NCBI GenBank assembly: GCA_946122785.1
Contig: CAMGYJ010000008.1
Span: forward strand, 4,923,742-4,987,741
DNA length: 64,000 nucleotides
DNA from: Linum tenue
Lineage: Eukaryota; Streptophyta; Magnoliopsida; Malpighiales; Linaceae
Reading direction: 5' to 3'
Shown here: piece after piece, positions 10,219 to 21,929 of the stretch
Numbering within the stretch: position 1 is the stretch's first letter
How the letters are laid out: each line of letters begins with the position of its first letter
Notes under the pieces: generated by a model
The model's database searches: none
The model's input: the letters and a program-made list of their open reading frames with translations, nothing else
What the model was told of the DNA's origin: nothing
Position numbers and translations under genes: made by a program

Positions 10219-13200
10219 TTAAAGAGGAACAGGATTGACGAACAATGAAGCAACTTGTGCTTTCATTAGCTGGGGATGGGTGTAGGCATCTCCATGCTCA
10301 TATAACACATGATAAAAACGTGCATAATTGAGAAGACGTTCTATTAGAGCCGCAGGTAATGGAGTTGGTTTCTGATGCATTTTAGTAATGTCTTTCCAAG
10401 CTTCAGAAATCTCCTTCCAAATGATTTCAGTGGCTTCCTCTTGTGATTTTACGTGCTCTTTCATATAGCAGTCCACAGCAGAAGCCACATGCTCTCTCTT
10501 TCGCTCCATCTGAGGAACAACAAATTAAATTGGTGCATAGTACATAGTACACAGTACAAAGCAAAAAAAAAAAAAAAATTAACTATGTGATGCCTTATAT
10601 AAAATCTCAATAAACTTGATACCATTAAGATGATTACCTCATAAGATACGATATCATTATGGAGCCTAGTAATGGCCCCGATGGCTCTTAGCATCTTTGG
10701 CTCATTAGTAAGCCATTTGAGAGCATCTCTCGTCACTATTTCTGTTCCCATTCCAAGAAATGCATACGTGGGAACGATGAGAGAACTACTGGTGATATAT
10801 GCAGTTGTCTTATACTCCTCCACCGTTGGAACATAGCCTTCAGTACGCCATCGAGCCTCAACCAAGAAGGATCGACACATCCGTTTCAGCTACATAGATT
10901 AAGAATGTGAAAATAGAAACATTTAGCTCATTGCTAAGTAGCCGGCCAAAAGGCAAAAGGAATGGAATAATTAATGTTGCGGTAACATTTTTATTCATAA
11001 AAAGGGATCCACTTTAACCCTAATAATCATGAGCATCGACTCAATTAGGATATCAAATTATTCAAGATAGAAGTTGAGTTCTCCTCCAAATCGAATGGGC
11101 TTACGACTGACCATTAATTTCGATCACCCATGATGGGTGAAAACGAAGGAGGAATGATTTCAAAATTAACATGGTATAGAGATAACCTCGGCCTTAGCAT
11201 ACTCAGCACCGAAAGAGCATCCAATTTTTCCAAGTTCCATCTTGATTTCTTCATATGTGTTAAGAATGATATGGTAAATATCCTTCATCGTGTCAGGTAG
11301 TGTTTCGAGAGCCTCAATTTCCAGCCTATGTGTATATAGAAAACAAAATTTAAGTACTATACAATATCAAATCAATATGTTAATTAGCTATATTCTAGTA
11401 AATGATATATATATATGTGTGTGCATGGTAAGAACCTTTCAATGGCTTTTGTGAGAATTTGAAGCTCTTCATATGTAGCGTAGTTGTCATACGTGTCATC
11501 CACAAGTATCATAGTCAAACAGATCTTGCTGAGTATCATTCTTGCCCGTCGATATTTGGGCTCGAAGTAAATGGCAGTCATACCAAAATAGCACTCCACG
11601 ACTCTGTCTCTTGCATATGGGAAGTTGGTGGCTACTTGAACAATGCTCCACCACTTGGTGATTTCATGGAGCTCCTGCTGATGGAACTTTTGGACTCTGT
11701 TGAAATCCAACTTTGCGAATGTGAGGAGTTTCGGGTCGTGGGAAGGGTCCTCAGAGTAGAGATCGATGTAGTTCCTAGTCATCAATCTTGGGATGCATTT
11801 CCAAATGGGAAAGCGAAGGGAAAATTCTATTTGTTTTTTGGATATTGAATGGTTGGTAGTCTTATTGTGTGTGACGAGGACCCTCTTGAGGGTCCTCGTT
11901 GCAAAACTTAAAATTTCATCCAATATGTCCTCTCCATTGAGGGCCACATGTGCTGCCTCATACAAGCTTAGCAGTCCTTGCTCATCCGATGACAACCATT
12001 CCTTGAACCTTCCTTCACTGTCCTTCAACTTCATAAACACATCTACATTGCGGATTATATAACAAACCAATGTTAATTATCCATAGTTAAAGTGTATGAA
12101 AAAAGAAAGTCCGCAAACAATGTGTTCTCACCAAGAGAAACTGGCAAGCCCTGTTGTCTGAGCAGTCGGAAGCGGAGAGTTGTATGATAGAGATTGACAG
12201 TATTGTTGTCTTCGTCGACATTGATAAATAAGTCTTCTCCAAAAGCATGCACTTTTGCAAGTGCTTCTTCAACCTCCCTTTCAAAAAGATACCCAACGCC
12301 TAAACGTTGGACTGTATCTATCAGCTGCATCTTGTCGGCAATCATTGCCTCCTGATCATCATCTCCACTTTTTACTTCGTCTATGACCATCTTCGTCACC
12401 TCTTCCTTGAGAACGTCATACCTGGGGTGTTGTTTTTTGTTCGTCTACGAACATATATAGTTAAGAGAATAAAAGAAAAGCACAATGAATTGTTATTAGA
12501 ACAAATAGTACTTCTTGCTAGTTTGCCAAGAATATCATTTCGTACTAATAATTTGACTTATCAAAACCAATTAACATCTTCAACCACACGATATGTTGTC
12601 GTTCATCTAAAAAAATAATGCAAGGAAAAAGTATACAAGTACGTATATTACTCAAAGTTCTTCAACAACACCATTCATTGAAATTCCCCACAACACAAAA
12701 AATAACTATTTTTATTTACTCACCGTTTATGTACTATAATGCAAGGAAAGAATATACAGGTACCAAAACGTAATTTTAACAATAATTTTTTTTTTTTTTT
12801 TTTTTGGTAAGCAAACGGGCGCAAAAGGGCGCCCAACCTAATCACAAGAAACAAGTCTGGGACTTTGAATCCCTTCCAGGTCGTACAATAACCAGAACTT
12901 GAGAAGCGGAGGTGGGTCCGAAATCATGTGGACTCCCAAGGGCAGTGCGTGCCCCGTTGATGCCAAGAAGTCGGCCGCGACATTCCCTTCCCGAAATACA
13001 TGCTCAATTTCCGTTTCCCATTGTCGCTCTCTCAAACTTCTCACTTGAAGCACAAGCTGGTAGTGGGGATGTAGTGAGCTGGCAGAACTTATGAGCTCCA
13101 CCGCCGCCTTTGAGTCCGTTTGGAGGACTGCTCTCCTAACTCCAAGCTCCCACGCACAATGCAAGCCCTGAATGATCCCCATCAGTTCAGCTCGAATAAC

Positions 13201-14070
13201 CGAGCCTTCTCCCAGATTCATGGCGAAAGCACCTAAGAATCTACCATCCTCACCGCGTATAACGCCACCTGCCGCCGAGCTTTGCTGTCCCAACGCCACC
13301 GAACCATCTGTGTTAATGCACGCCCACCCAGACTGGGGTTTCCGCCATCCAATCCGCCGCCAAGTACCTAGATCCTTATCCCCCAGTAGAGAGCTTCCCC
13401 GTGAACAAGCCTCCACCATACTCTGCGTCAGTCTTCGGGCATCACTCTGGATTTGTGAAGCTGTCCCCTTTTTCTTCTCAAACACCATTTCATTCCGGTT
13501 CCTCCATAACAGCCAGCAAACCGTCGAGAACAACGTTGCGTCAATGTTCTCACTCTTACCTGAAATATAATATAGTAACCACTTCCTCACCTCTTGTTGG
13601 AAGAATTTCTCATCCGGTTCGTTCACAAGGAAGGATGACCAAACCTCCCTCGCAAACGGACAATCACGGATTACGTGCAGAGTGTCTTCGACTCCATCCC
13701 CACAGACTGGGCACGAGCAATTTTGACATGTTTGTAGAAAATTTGAATTTAAGAAAGAAAATTGACGAAAAGAAAACTCAACAAATAAAAAACCTTAAAA
13801 TCTAAAATCCTTAAATTATAAATGAATAACTAAACAATAAATTGGAATTAAATACATGAATTTGAAATTCATTTATCCAAACGCACCCTTATTTATATAA
13901 ATTATGTGTGTTACCTGGAGTGAGAGGTCAACTTTGTCGCAGAAGCGATCGCCCCAAACTGTCGGTTGGAAGATTTCTGAGGATCGACCCACTGCTTGAC
14001 CGATTTCCTTCTGGTGGGTTGCTGCAACATGAGCACCAGTTGCCTGAAGCGGTAGTGAAGAAGATGACAT
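10219..14070 (-). CDS. TPS2: TPS-a type terpene synthase, 6 exons (intron 3 lost)
   Basis: Exons in transcript order: 14070-13915, 12444-12132, 12042-11436, 11325-11187, 10889-10638, 10509-10219; 1758 nt, 585 aa. Motifs: RDR in YARDRVVE, DDTYD (338-342), NDIVSYEME (483-491), C-terminus NPVPL. Exons 4-6 have the same or nearly the same lengths as exons 5-7 of TPS1 and TPS3 (139, 252, 291 nt). The 607-nt third exon is exons 3 and 4 fused: the frame runs straight through EITKWWSI where TPS1 and TPS3 have an intron. Intron 1 is 1470 bp because a LINE fragment sits in it. The gene is convergent with TPS1 (tail to tail, ~5.7 kb apart). It looks functional: cytosolic class I synthase, probably with farnesyl diphosphate; product unknown. 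Sequence is clearly more diverged from TPS1 and TPS3 than they are from each other. Confidence 0.87.
12786..13740 (-). mobile_element. 5'-truncated LINE fragment in TPS2 intron 1
   Basis: On the minus strand, 13730-12838 encodes the zinc-binding zf-RVT end (CPVCGDG...H...C) followed by a complete RNase H domain: INTDGS, RAELMG, LQTDSK and the NVAADFLAS end hold the catalytic D-E-D-D set. A poly(A) tail reads as T's at 12786-12805. The element is in the same orientation as TPS2 and only its last ~950 bp is present. Exact 5' end and target duplication were not resolved. Confidence 0.85.
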
Positions 14071-14365
14071 TTCTTTTTGTACCTACATATATAATTTTAA
14101 ATGCTGAGACCAATATGGATGTGTCGTCGATTATTAAAGCACCTCATTATATCGATGAATTTTTGGATTGTATATGGTCCAACACAAATCCTAGAATATG
14201 ATAAGTTAATTCATAACTTTACACATAAATAAACTCATTAATAGAACTCATCGCTATGCTCTAATATCTCGCCGCCACCACCACCACAACCGATCAGTAC
14301 TCTCTATACTTGTCTCTTTCTTTGCTTCTACTTGGGACGTGGTTTAGATTAAAAATCCTTACAGG

Positions 14366-14374
14366 CTATTTATA
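14366..14374 (-). promoter_or_regulatory. Candidate TATA box of TPS2
   Basis: TATAAATAG on the minus strand about 296 bp before the ATG. The implied leader is long (~270 nt); a nearer signal was not seen. Confidence 0.4.
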
Positions 14375-15656
14375 CCCAAAATCTTAACAATAACTACAAC
14401 AGACGACGTGATTTACGACAAAAGGATTAATGTCGGCTGATGCTTGTTCCAATTCCAACTTGGTGTGCTGCCAGTAACAACTAGCAACCCTTATAATGTT
14501 GGGTTGGCTCTGTATGTATCAGTTTGTTCAATTCTCAGCCCTAAGGGGCCAAGTCTGCATCAATACCTGCCCCAGGCCCAAGGCCAAGATCATGGAGTTC
14601 TTTATTCCAAGTCCAAGTCAAACTCTGAATGACATTACTCCAAGGGAATAAATGCATGGCTGAGTCATTGGAACGTTGAATGTTGAATTGACAGGTTTTA
14701 TTTTCTATAGATATATTTACCACTACAATTGCACTAAAGAGCAAGGGGAAAACCATGAAACATATTGAGCTCGAATTCGACACTTTACGGTATGGCTGAT
14801 AATCAACTAGTCAATTCTCGGATTAACTGTTAATCGCCAATTCACGAGTACTTAATTGCTAATTATGAAGGATATGGTAGATCGGCTCATAGTAGAGGTT
14901 CCTATAAATCTGTTACAACTTAGCTGTTAATCGATCCGACTAACCGCTAACAAAATTTCATATGTTTTAATTTGGATTTGATATATGAATTTATGGTTGA
15001 TGATGGATATGAACCATCAATTTCATTCCTTTTAGCTTTCTTTATGATAACGATGCTCAATTTTCTTTATTCCTTCTAAATTTGTATTGAGTTTGTATCC
15101 AATTTTAAAGCAAACAAAAAATGTTAAAATGAGTACAAGTTTTATGCTAAGAAGTAAGAATGGCGAAAGGACCTTCCAAAAAAGGGGGGAAACACTCAAT
15201 GAGTTAGGATAACGGTTCGGTTACCTAGCACATTTGTCATTGTGACGATTTTTCAGAATATATGCACATAATTAAAAATTAGACCTGATATACTAAAAAG
15301 CCCTAAAGTCCGGAGAAATACTCTCTTGTCAAAATTTTCTAGTTACGTTGTATTTGAAAAGTCATGCAAAATCTAATAAAAGTTTGCCACGATCGGATAT
15401 CAATAGACAAAATTATGACAGTTCAAAGTTTAGCAAAATCACAAAATGTCCCATTTGGGTCAACAAATTGCTTTATTTGGAGATGGAGGTGGGCCATAAT
15501 TTCTCTAGGTGTGGACCTTCGTCATATTTTTTTCTTATTTTGACAATCGACTGAAATTTCATATTGAGGTGGTAATTTGAATCTAATTCATCAATTTAAT
15601 TCATCCATTAAAATCCAATTAATTTAATCATTTAAATTCAATTCATTTAATCCATA
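14375..15656. other. Gene-free spacer upstream of TPS2
   Basis: AT-rich sequence with no gene. Part of it (about 15250-15310, GAATATATGCACATAATT...) resembles 20590-20650, so an old dispersed repeat is likely. Confidence 0.4.
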
Positions 15657-17275
15657 TCCAAAGGAACTTCTTGTGGAGTGGAACAGGTGACAAAAGGAAA
15701 TTCTTCCTTGTCGATTGGAAGACTTGCAAAGCGTCAAGGGATAACGGATGTCTGGGAATTTCTGACCTCGCTTCTTTTAATAGCGCGCTGCTCTCAAAAT
15801 GGTTGTGGAAATTTGCAACCGATAGAAATAGTTGGTGGAGATTCCTCATCGACATCAAATATAAGAATCAAGGTTCCCAATGGCACACTGGCAGCATCAC
15901 AGGATGCAACTCAAGTTCTGTTTGGGCTAATATTACACGAGAAAATGATCAGTTCTGAAATCATACCTTTCATCGTCCTAGGTGGAGGCGCTCATGTTTC
16001 TTTCTGGCGGGACCGTTGGATTCCGGACTGCTCTACTTCTTTCCCCCGTGTCGCTGCTGTTGCCTCAAGCTCGGAAGCTAGGATCCGAGACATCGCCGAC
16101 TACTCAGGTAATCCTACAATATGGAATATTAATCTTTCTGTTAATTGAGAGGGGGAGCTGAAAGGGAGAGAGAGGGGTTAATCGAGCTTCTTAATTCTTA
16201 TGACATTATCAATAAAGCTAACAGTCCATGTAGAATTGTTTGGCAGCCCAACCCGGAAGCAGGGTTTACCGTTAACTCGATGTACCGAGTTCTTGCAGCT
16301 AACAGGTTTCCAGGTGCATGCGCCTGACTTTCCATTGTAGATAGTTTGGAGAAATTGTGTACCACCGAAAATCTGTTTCTTTCTTTGGATCCTCGCCCAC
16401 AAGAAGACGCTGACCCTTGATATGCTTCAGAGGAAAGGATGGAATTTAGCAAATCGGTGTAAACTATGTCGCAAAAACGAAGAATCGGCTCAACATCTGT
16501 TCGTGAACTGCCCCTTTTCCGAACAGGTTTGGAAATTGATTGAGAAGCTTGCAGGTCTATCGTCTTCCCATCCAATTATGATCTCAACAATATTATCAGA
16601 ATGTGGCCGACAGCTAGTCCTGATAGCGTAGAAACATGGTTCAAATATGTTGCTCTGCACGCAATATCGTGGTCTATCTGGCTGGAACGTAATCAAAGGA
16701 TTTTCAATAATTTTATGATGAGTGCTGAAGGAACGGCTTTGAAAACTCTCAAAATGGGTACGGGATGGTTAGTCGCTCATGGTAAAGCTGACCAAATGCA
16801 GGCTTCTCAGTGATTGCAGAATAAACTTCAACAGCTTTTTTGCCCATCATGATCCTCCCTCCGGAATCGGCGTGTTGTTTCCAATTGTTATTTCAGGTGG
16901 GCAGGTGCTGTCTGTCCTGCTTGCCCTTGAAGAGTTTTTTCGACAGATTGTTTCCAAGCTTTCCTGCGATGTTATTTTCAGTTGGGGCGGAACAATTGTT
17001 GCGTTCCTAGATAGCACCCGGGCAATTTTCGTTCTTCTGTTTTCATCTCGGTCTTGCCTGCCGCGGCTGTACTTGCTGTTTTTGTTTTCCTTTTAAGCTA
17101 GCGACTTTAGCTTCCTCTTGCCTGGGTTGAGAAGAAGCCTCTCGACTTGCTTTTCTCCTTTTTCCTTTTTCTAGTCGTTCTCTTCTGGTCACTGGCAACT
17201 CTTGTGCTAGTACCATGTCCCCTTTGTACAAACTCTTTTCTTTTTTCCTTTAATGCATTTATCACCTTCATAAAA
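15657..17275 (+). pseudogene. Degenerate 3' part of a LINE
   Basis: Broken frames encode pieces of the region after the reverse transcriptase: LWSGTGDKRKFFLVDW / KTCKAS...GLGISDLASFNSALLSKW, FWRDRWIPDCS, GGAERER, SMYRVLAANRFPG, and a zf-RVT end with NRCKLCRKNEESAQHLFVNC. At least three frame changes and stops separate them. It ends in a short A run near 17270. It is the same family as the LINE at 21930-24265 (shared AANRFPG/MKSRFPG and 3' end TTTAATGCATT), but older. Confidence 0.82.
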
Positions 17276-17956
17276 AAAATTGTATTAGTGGATTCATGAC
17301 TTTTGCAATAAAAAATTATATTTATAGAAAGACAATATTTGGGGAAATTATAGTTTAGTACCGATTTTTTTATATTTCACATTTGTAACCTAAAAACTTT
17401 TTATCAAAATTATCTTTTAAATTTACTTTTTGATACCTAAAGTTTTTATAATTATATTCTAGTACCTAAACTTTTCAAATTTACATAATGGTTCAGTATA
17501 GCGATATCACTTTAATCCATAAATCAAATCCACCAATCTAATCCATAAAGACATTGAATTCTCGTCACTAAATCCCCTCCTATTTGAAGGGGAAAATATT
17601 GGCGTATGATTATTATTTGTAACAAAACATGCATCATATGTAACTCAATCAAACTCAAACGGTTTGATGTCATCTACGAAAAATGGAAAGATTCATCATG
17701 ATGATTCATTCATGTAGCCATGCATACATGCAAAAACTATATATATATGACACTCGAGATGGGAACAAGGAAGGGGCCGGGTAGCTAGGTACGTACTACG
17801 ATCGAGGAGTGGGCAAAGAGATGCATGAAGAGGAAGAGTAAAGCTTTTCCGGATCCATTTGCAGTTTATGACTTCGTTCTCATTCTCAGGAAGAAATTTG
17901 ACACGATTACAACAACCATAGATTTCGAGTACAGTTTTAATCCTTTTTATAAGATA
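17276..17956. other. Spacer between LINE remnant and the P450 3' end
   Basis: AT-rich, no gene. The part nearest 17957 should hold the 3' UTR of the P450. Confidence 0.4.
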
Positions 17957-19604
17957 TTATCGGGGGCTCGGAACAGCAAACAATGGTTTGAACTTATGCA
18001 AAGCCATCCCAAGCTGCTCTTCCATATCTAGCTTCTCTGGCGCGACCCCATATGGCAGTTTCCATTTGAACCAGTGAATCAATGAACCCAACATCATATG
18101 CAACATTCTCAATCCCAACGACATTCCAGGACATACCCTTCTTCCGCCACCAAATGGAAGCAGCTCAAAATCATTCACCCTAACATCGATTGTCGAACCC
18201 AAGAACCTTTCCGGCGCGAATGAGTTTGGATTGTCCCATGCCATCGGATCCCGACTTATAGCCCATACATTGACCAGAATTTGTGCACCTTTGGGCACGA
18301 TGAAGCCACATATTTCCACATCTTCACTCGCTTTGCGGGGAATTAACAGGGAACCTACTGGGCGTAACCTTAAGGTCTCTTTCACTATTGCTTGTAGATA
18401 TGGTAATCGAGTGATGTCTGATTCACATAAATGATTTCCTTTTCCAATGTTTTTATCTAGTTCTTCCCTTGCTTTGGCGAGTTTGTCTGGATGGCGGAGG
18501 AGTTCCGTCATTGCCCATTCTAGTGAGCTTGAAGTTGTATCCGTACCTGCTACAAACAGATCCTGACGGGCCAAACCAAGATCAGCGAATATAGAAATGA
18601 AATAAGCGAAAAAAAGAGAATTAATCAACCATTGATCCTCGATCTAATTAAGCGAGCAGCCTTTAGGGTTAATCAAACCTACTCACAAACAACAAGTGCT
18701 TGATGGAAAGTGGATCCATGGCGGCAGCCCCCTCACGATTGTCGTCGTCTCCAATAGCCAGAAGCGTGTCGAGCATGTCGTTTGGCGAGACGTACTGCTC
18801 ATCGGACTTGATCTTCCTCACCCGTTCGTCGATGACCCATTGAAACAAGTTGAGAACATTCTCCAAATGTCCCTTCATCCGCCTCTGTATCCCCTGCAAA
18901 TCCATACTCGCCAGCACAGGGAAGTAGTCTCCCAAGTTGGGCTTCCCTGCTTCCTCCAGGATCCCACTCACATCCTCCTGAAACTTCCTGGCAGTCTCTG
19001 ACCTCTCCACATCCCCTAGATTAAACGAAAGAATGGTGGACGACAAAGAGTTCAGAGTCGCCATGAACACCGCCCTGCGGACGTCAACCGCCTCTCCAGG
19101 CCTCTGGGAGGCAGTCTGTCGGACATCTTCCAACAACTCGAGAACCTTCTCCCTCCGGAGCTCCTGATACGAGTCGAGCTTCTGAGGGGTGAAGAGATAG
19201 GAGTTGCACACTTTCCTGAGGTTCCTCCACTTGGAATGCGGGGGGAGAAACGGCATGGCGAATTTGTGGAGGTCGAGGACTTCCATGGCGAGGCCGGTGT
19301 GGCGGTGGGAGAGGACGTTGTCGTGCTTTTGGAGGATCTCCCTGGCCACGGCTGGGGAAGAAGCGACGATGGTGGTGATTCTGCCCAGCTTGATGCTCAT
19401 CAACGGCCCGTGTTTCTTGGCAAGATCGGCTAGGGATCTGTGAGGCTTGGCGCCTAGGTTGTGGATGTTGCCGATGATTGGCAGCCGGGTGGGGCCCGGC
19501 GGGAGTTTGCCCGCCGCCGCCGGAGGTTTTGTTGGCAGCAGGAAGCGGAGGATGGTGATGGTGAAGAAGAGGCAGAGTAGGCAAATGAGGAGGAAGAGCT
19601 CCAT
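17957..19604 (-). CDS. Cytochrome P450, CYP76-type
   Basis: Two exons, 19604-18687 and 18562-17957, joined in phase 0 (intron 124 bp); 507 aa, normal for the family. Residues 1-28 form the ER membrane anchor, PPGP (35-38) the hinge. Exon 2 opens with DLFVAGTDTTS (I-helix oxygen-binding AGTDTT, 311-316), then ExxR (368-371), PERF (423-426) and the haem loop FGGGRRVCPG with Cys450. The exact wording DLFVAGTDTTSS and the single intron just before it are typical of CYP76. CYP76 enzymes are ER monooxygenases that often hydroxylate mono- or sesquiterpenes (for example CYP76B geraniol 8-hydroxylases). It lies between TPS2 and TPS3, so oxidation of a synthase product is a reasonable inference. All key residues are present. 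Family assignment is from motifs only; the subfamily is unknown. Confidence 0.88.
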
Positions 19605-19689
19605 TTTCTCCGGCAGGGTTGGTTGCGGGAACGGCTTTAGTCGGAGGGATTTTGTTTATATCTTAGACTCTGAAAGATCCTACGGCTAG

Positions 19690-19699
19690 CTATATAAAT
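19690..19699 (-). promoter_or_regulatory. Candidate TATA box of the CYP76 gene
   Basis: ATTTATATAG on the minus strand lies ~86 bp before the ATG, a usual distance for a plant TATA box with a short leader. Confidence 0.5.
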
Positions 19700-19738
19700 A
19701 TTACGTTGTCTGAGTGTATGGTGAACTTCTTAGTGTAT

Positions 19739-19751
19739 ATTATTATGATTA

Positions 19752-19786
<35 letters not shown>

Positions 19787-19788
19787 GG
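19739..19788. repeat. (TTA)n/(ATT)n microsatellite
   Basis: About 16 ATT-type triplets, imperfect at the left end, in the 5' flank of the P450 gene. Useful as a polymorphic marker. Confidence 0.9.
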
Positions 19789-20847
19789 GATAATATCATC
19801 CTAACTGAATCCATCTCTGCCATTCAATTTTTTTGTTTATAGTTATTTATAATTTGGTCAGTCAACGAATTCCATAAAGAGAAGGAAGTATTGATTTGTT
19901 CTTGTTCATAATGGACATGTTTTGTCCAAAAAATGGAGGAAGGGAAATAAATTAAATGGTCACACCGCATGCAAATGCAATGCAAGTCCAACCTGGTGTG
20001 CTGCCAGTAGCAACCCAAATACCCAAATAAGTTAACGTTGTCTTGACTCAACTATTTGTCCAATTCGCAGCCCAAGATCAGGCACTTCTTTCCTTTTTTT
20101 GAATCCCAATCTGAATGACGTACATTATTTCAAGAAAGGATTGGATGGTTGAGTCATTGGAATGTTGAATTGTTGAATGTTTACGTGGTCACACATTGAC
20201 TAGTTTTCTTTTCATAGAGATCTATAAATTCAGTATGTTGGTTTTTTATTTGTCTCGGGCCTATCTGTTTCCTCCAATCTTATTTTTTCCTAAACTACCT
20301 CATTATTTACTAAAAAAATTGCATAATACCACTCTGCCACTTACTAAAATTTTCTAGTCTACCTAAGTTTGGTGTAAACCGTTGAGGTCTCACAATCAAT
20401 GGAAAATCACTGAAATTCTAAGCGATTTGGCAAGATCGTTATGGAACTCAACGTTCTTGTCATAGATCGTTGGGGTCTCTAGTGATTTATATCCTTTAGG
20501 GTTTCAAATTGCAATAACTTTGCTCTTGATTATCCGATTGAGATTGCATAACTTTTTAAGTACTAAAACTTTTATTAGGGATAAATTTCAGAATATATGC
20601 TCAAAGTTGAAAATTTGACCTGAAAGTATACCAAAAACTCTAAAATTCGAAATGCCCTCTTACGAAAATTGTCTCATAATAAAAGTTGAAGTCCTTTGTG
20701 TTTAATATCACTAACATTGAATCTGGAGGTCCCAGATTCGATTCTATTGGGAATACCTAAACACAAAAGGTAAAAGTAAGCAACAAATTATCAAGAAGAA
20801 ACAAAATGTTCTACATCAAATCAAGGTAGAAAACAAAGACAACTAGG
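19789..20847. other. Spacer upstream of the P450, no gene seen
   Basis: AT-rich, with no supportable gene. It includes the possible P450 distal promoter and, at 20590-20650, a repeat-like stretch resembling 15250-15310. Confidence 0.4.
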
Positions 20848-21929
20848 TGTCACTACAAGAAAACTCGTCTATTGCGACTAAAATATTGCAACAAATGCAT
20901 CATATGTCTCTAAAAATATCAAATACTTGACAATTTTATAAAATGTCTCTAAAAGTATTAATATCTGTCTCTAGAAGTATCGTATACTTGACAGATATGA
21001 TATGTGTCTATATAGCTATTATTTTAAGATTTGATACTATTATTAATTTCTTAATATTTTATTTTAGTTTAGATATATGGTTAGTTTTCAAGACAAATTT
21101 ATAATGATTTCATTGGGGATATATTTAACTGTCGCTATAGGCTTATGCAATCTCTATTTGGAGTTTTCGACGGAATAATAAGAGAAATAATAAAAGGAAA
21201 TTAAAAATAAAATTCGCAAATAAGGATGCATCCCATTTCAAAACCCTAGCAGTGATCTCTAAATTTCCCCGGCCGACTCCATGTCTCCATCTCATCCTGC
21301 CTTCTTCTCCATCGTAGCCCTGTTTCTCTCTATCATATTATGTCAATTGCTATACAAGGAATGGGGTGCCCTCACTACATTCTCTCACCGAAGGCGCACA
21401 TAATGGGAAAGAAGAGATTTCATATGATGCAGCAGTTCCCCCATTCTGAGCTCGGTCTGATGCAGCAGTTCCCCCATTCAAATCACGAAATTCCATATAT
21501 GTGACCTCATCTTCATCTCCAACAGGATCCATCTATAACTTTCTCCTCAACTGTGTAAGATTATGATGCAATTGAAAAAGGTAATTGTATCCTTTTTAAT
21601 TGCTTGCTCTAACCCCTTTTGTTGTATATCATCCTGTTGTTGATCTCTTTTTTCATCATGCAATTAATACACCTTCCCCTAAGATTCCCACGTCTCAAAT
21701 ACTTTCAGATATATTTTATCCATCAACGTTTCCACTTGAGTTTGGGTTTGTGGGTTGTCTGGTTTCAATTGGCTGTTGCTTTTCTATTGAGTGTGGGGTT
21801 ATGTTTTGTTGGTTCATTCTACAGGTGAAGGTGCTTATATATGGAAAACTAATTGCATCTCTAGGCATTATCCTATTTTTAAAGTTGTACTCATCAGAGA
21901 AATACAGATTAACATGGTAATTCCTCGAC

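Noticed and set aside
15348..15554. 68-codon frame before the LINE remnant
   Set aside because: No domain and no paralogue; AT-rich chance frame.
19084..19584. 166-codon minus-strand frame overlapping the P450
   Set aside because: Alternate frame within P450 exon 1 with Pro/His/Arg-rich composition, typical of a GC-rich shadow.
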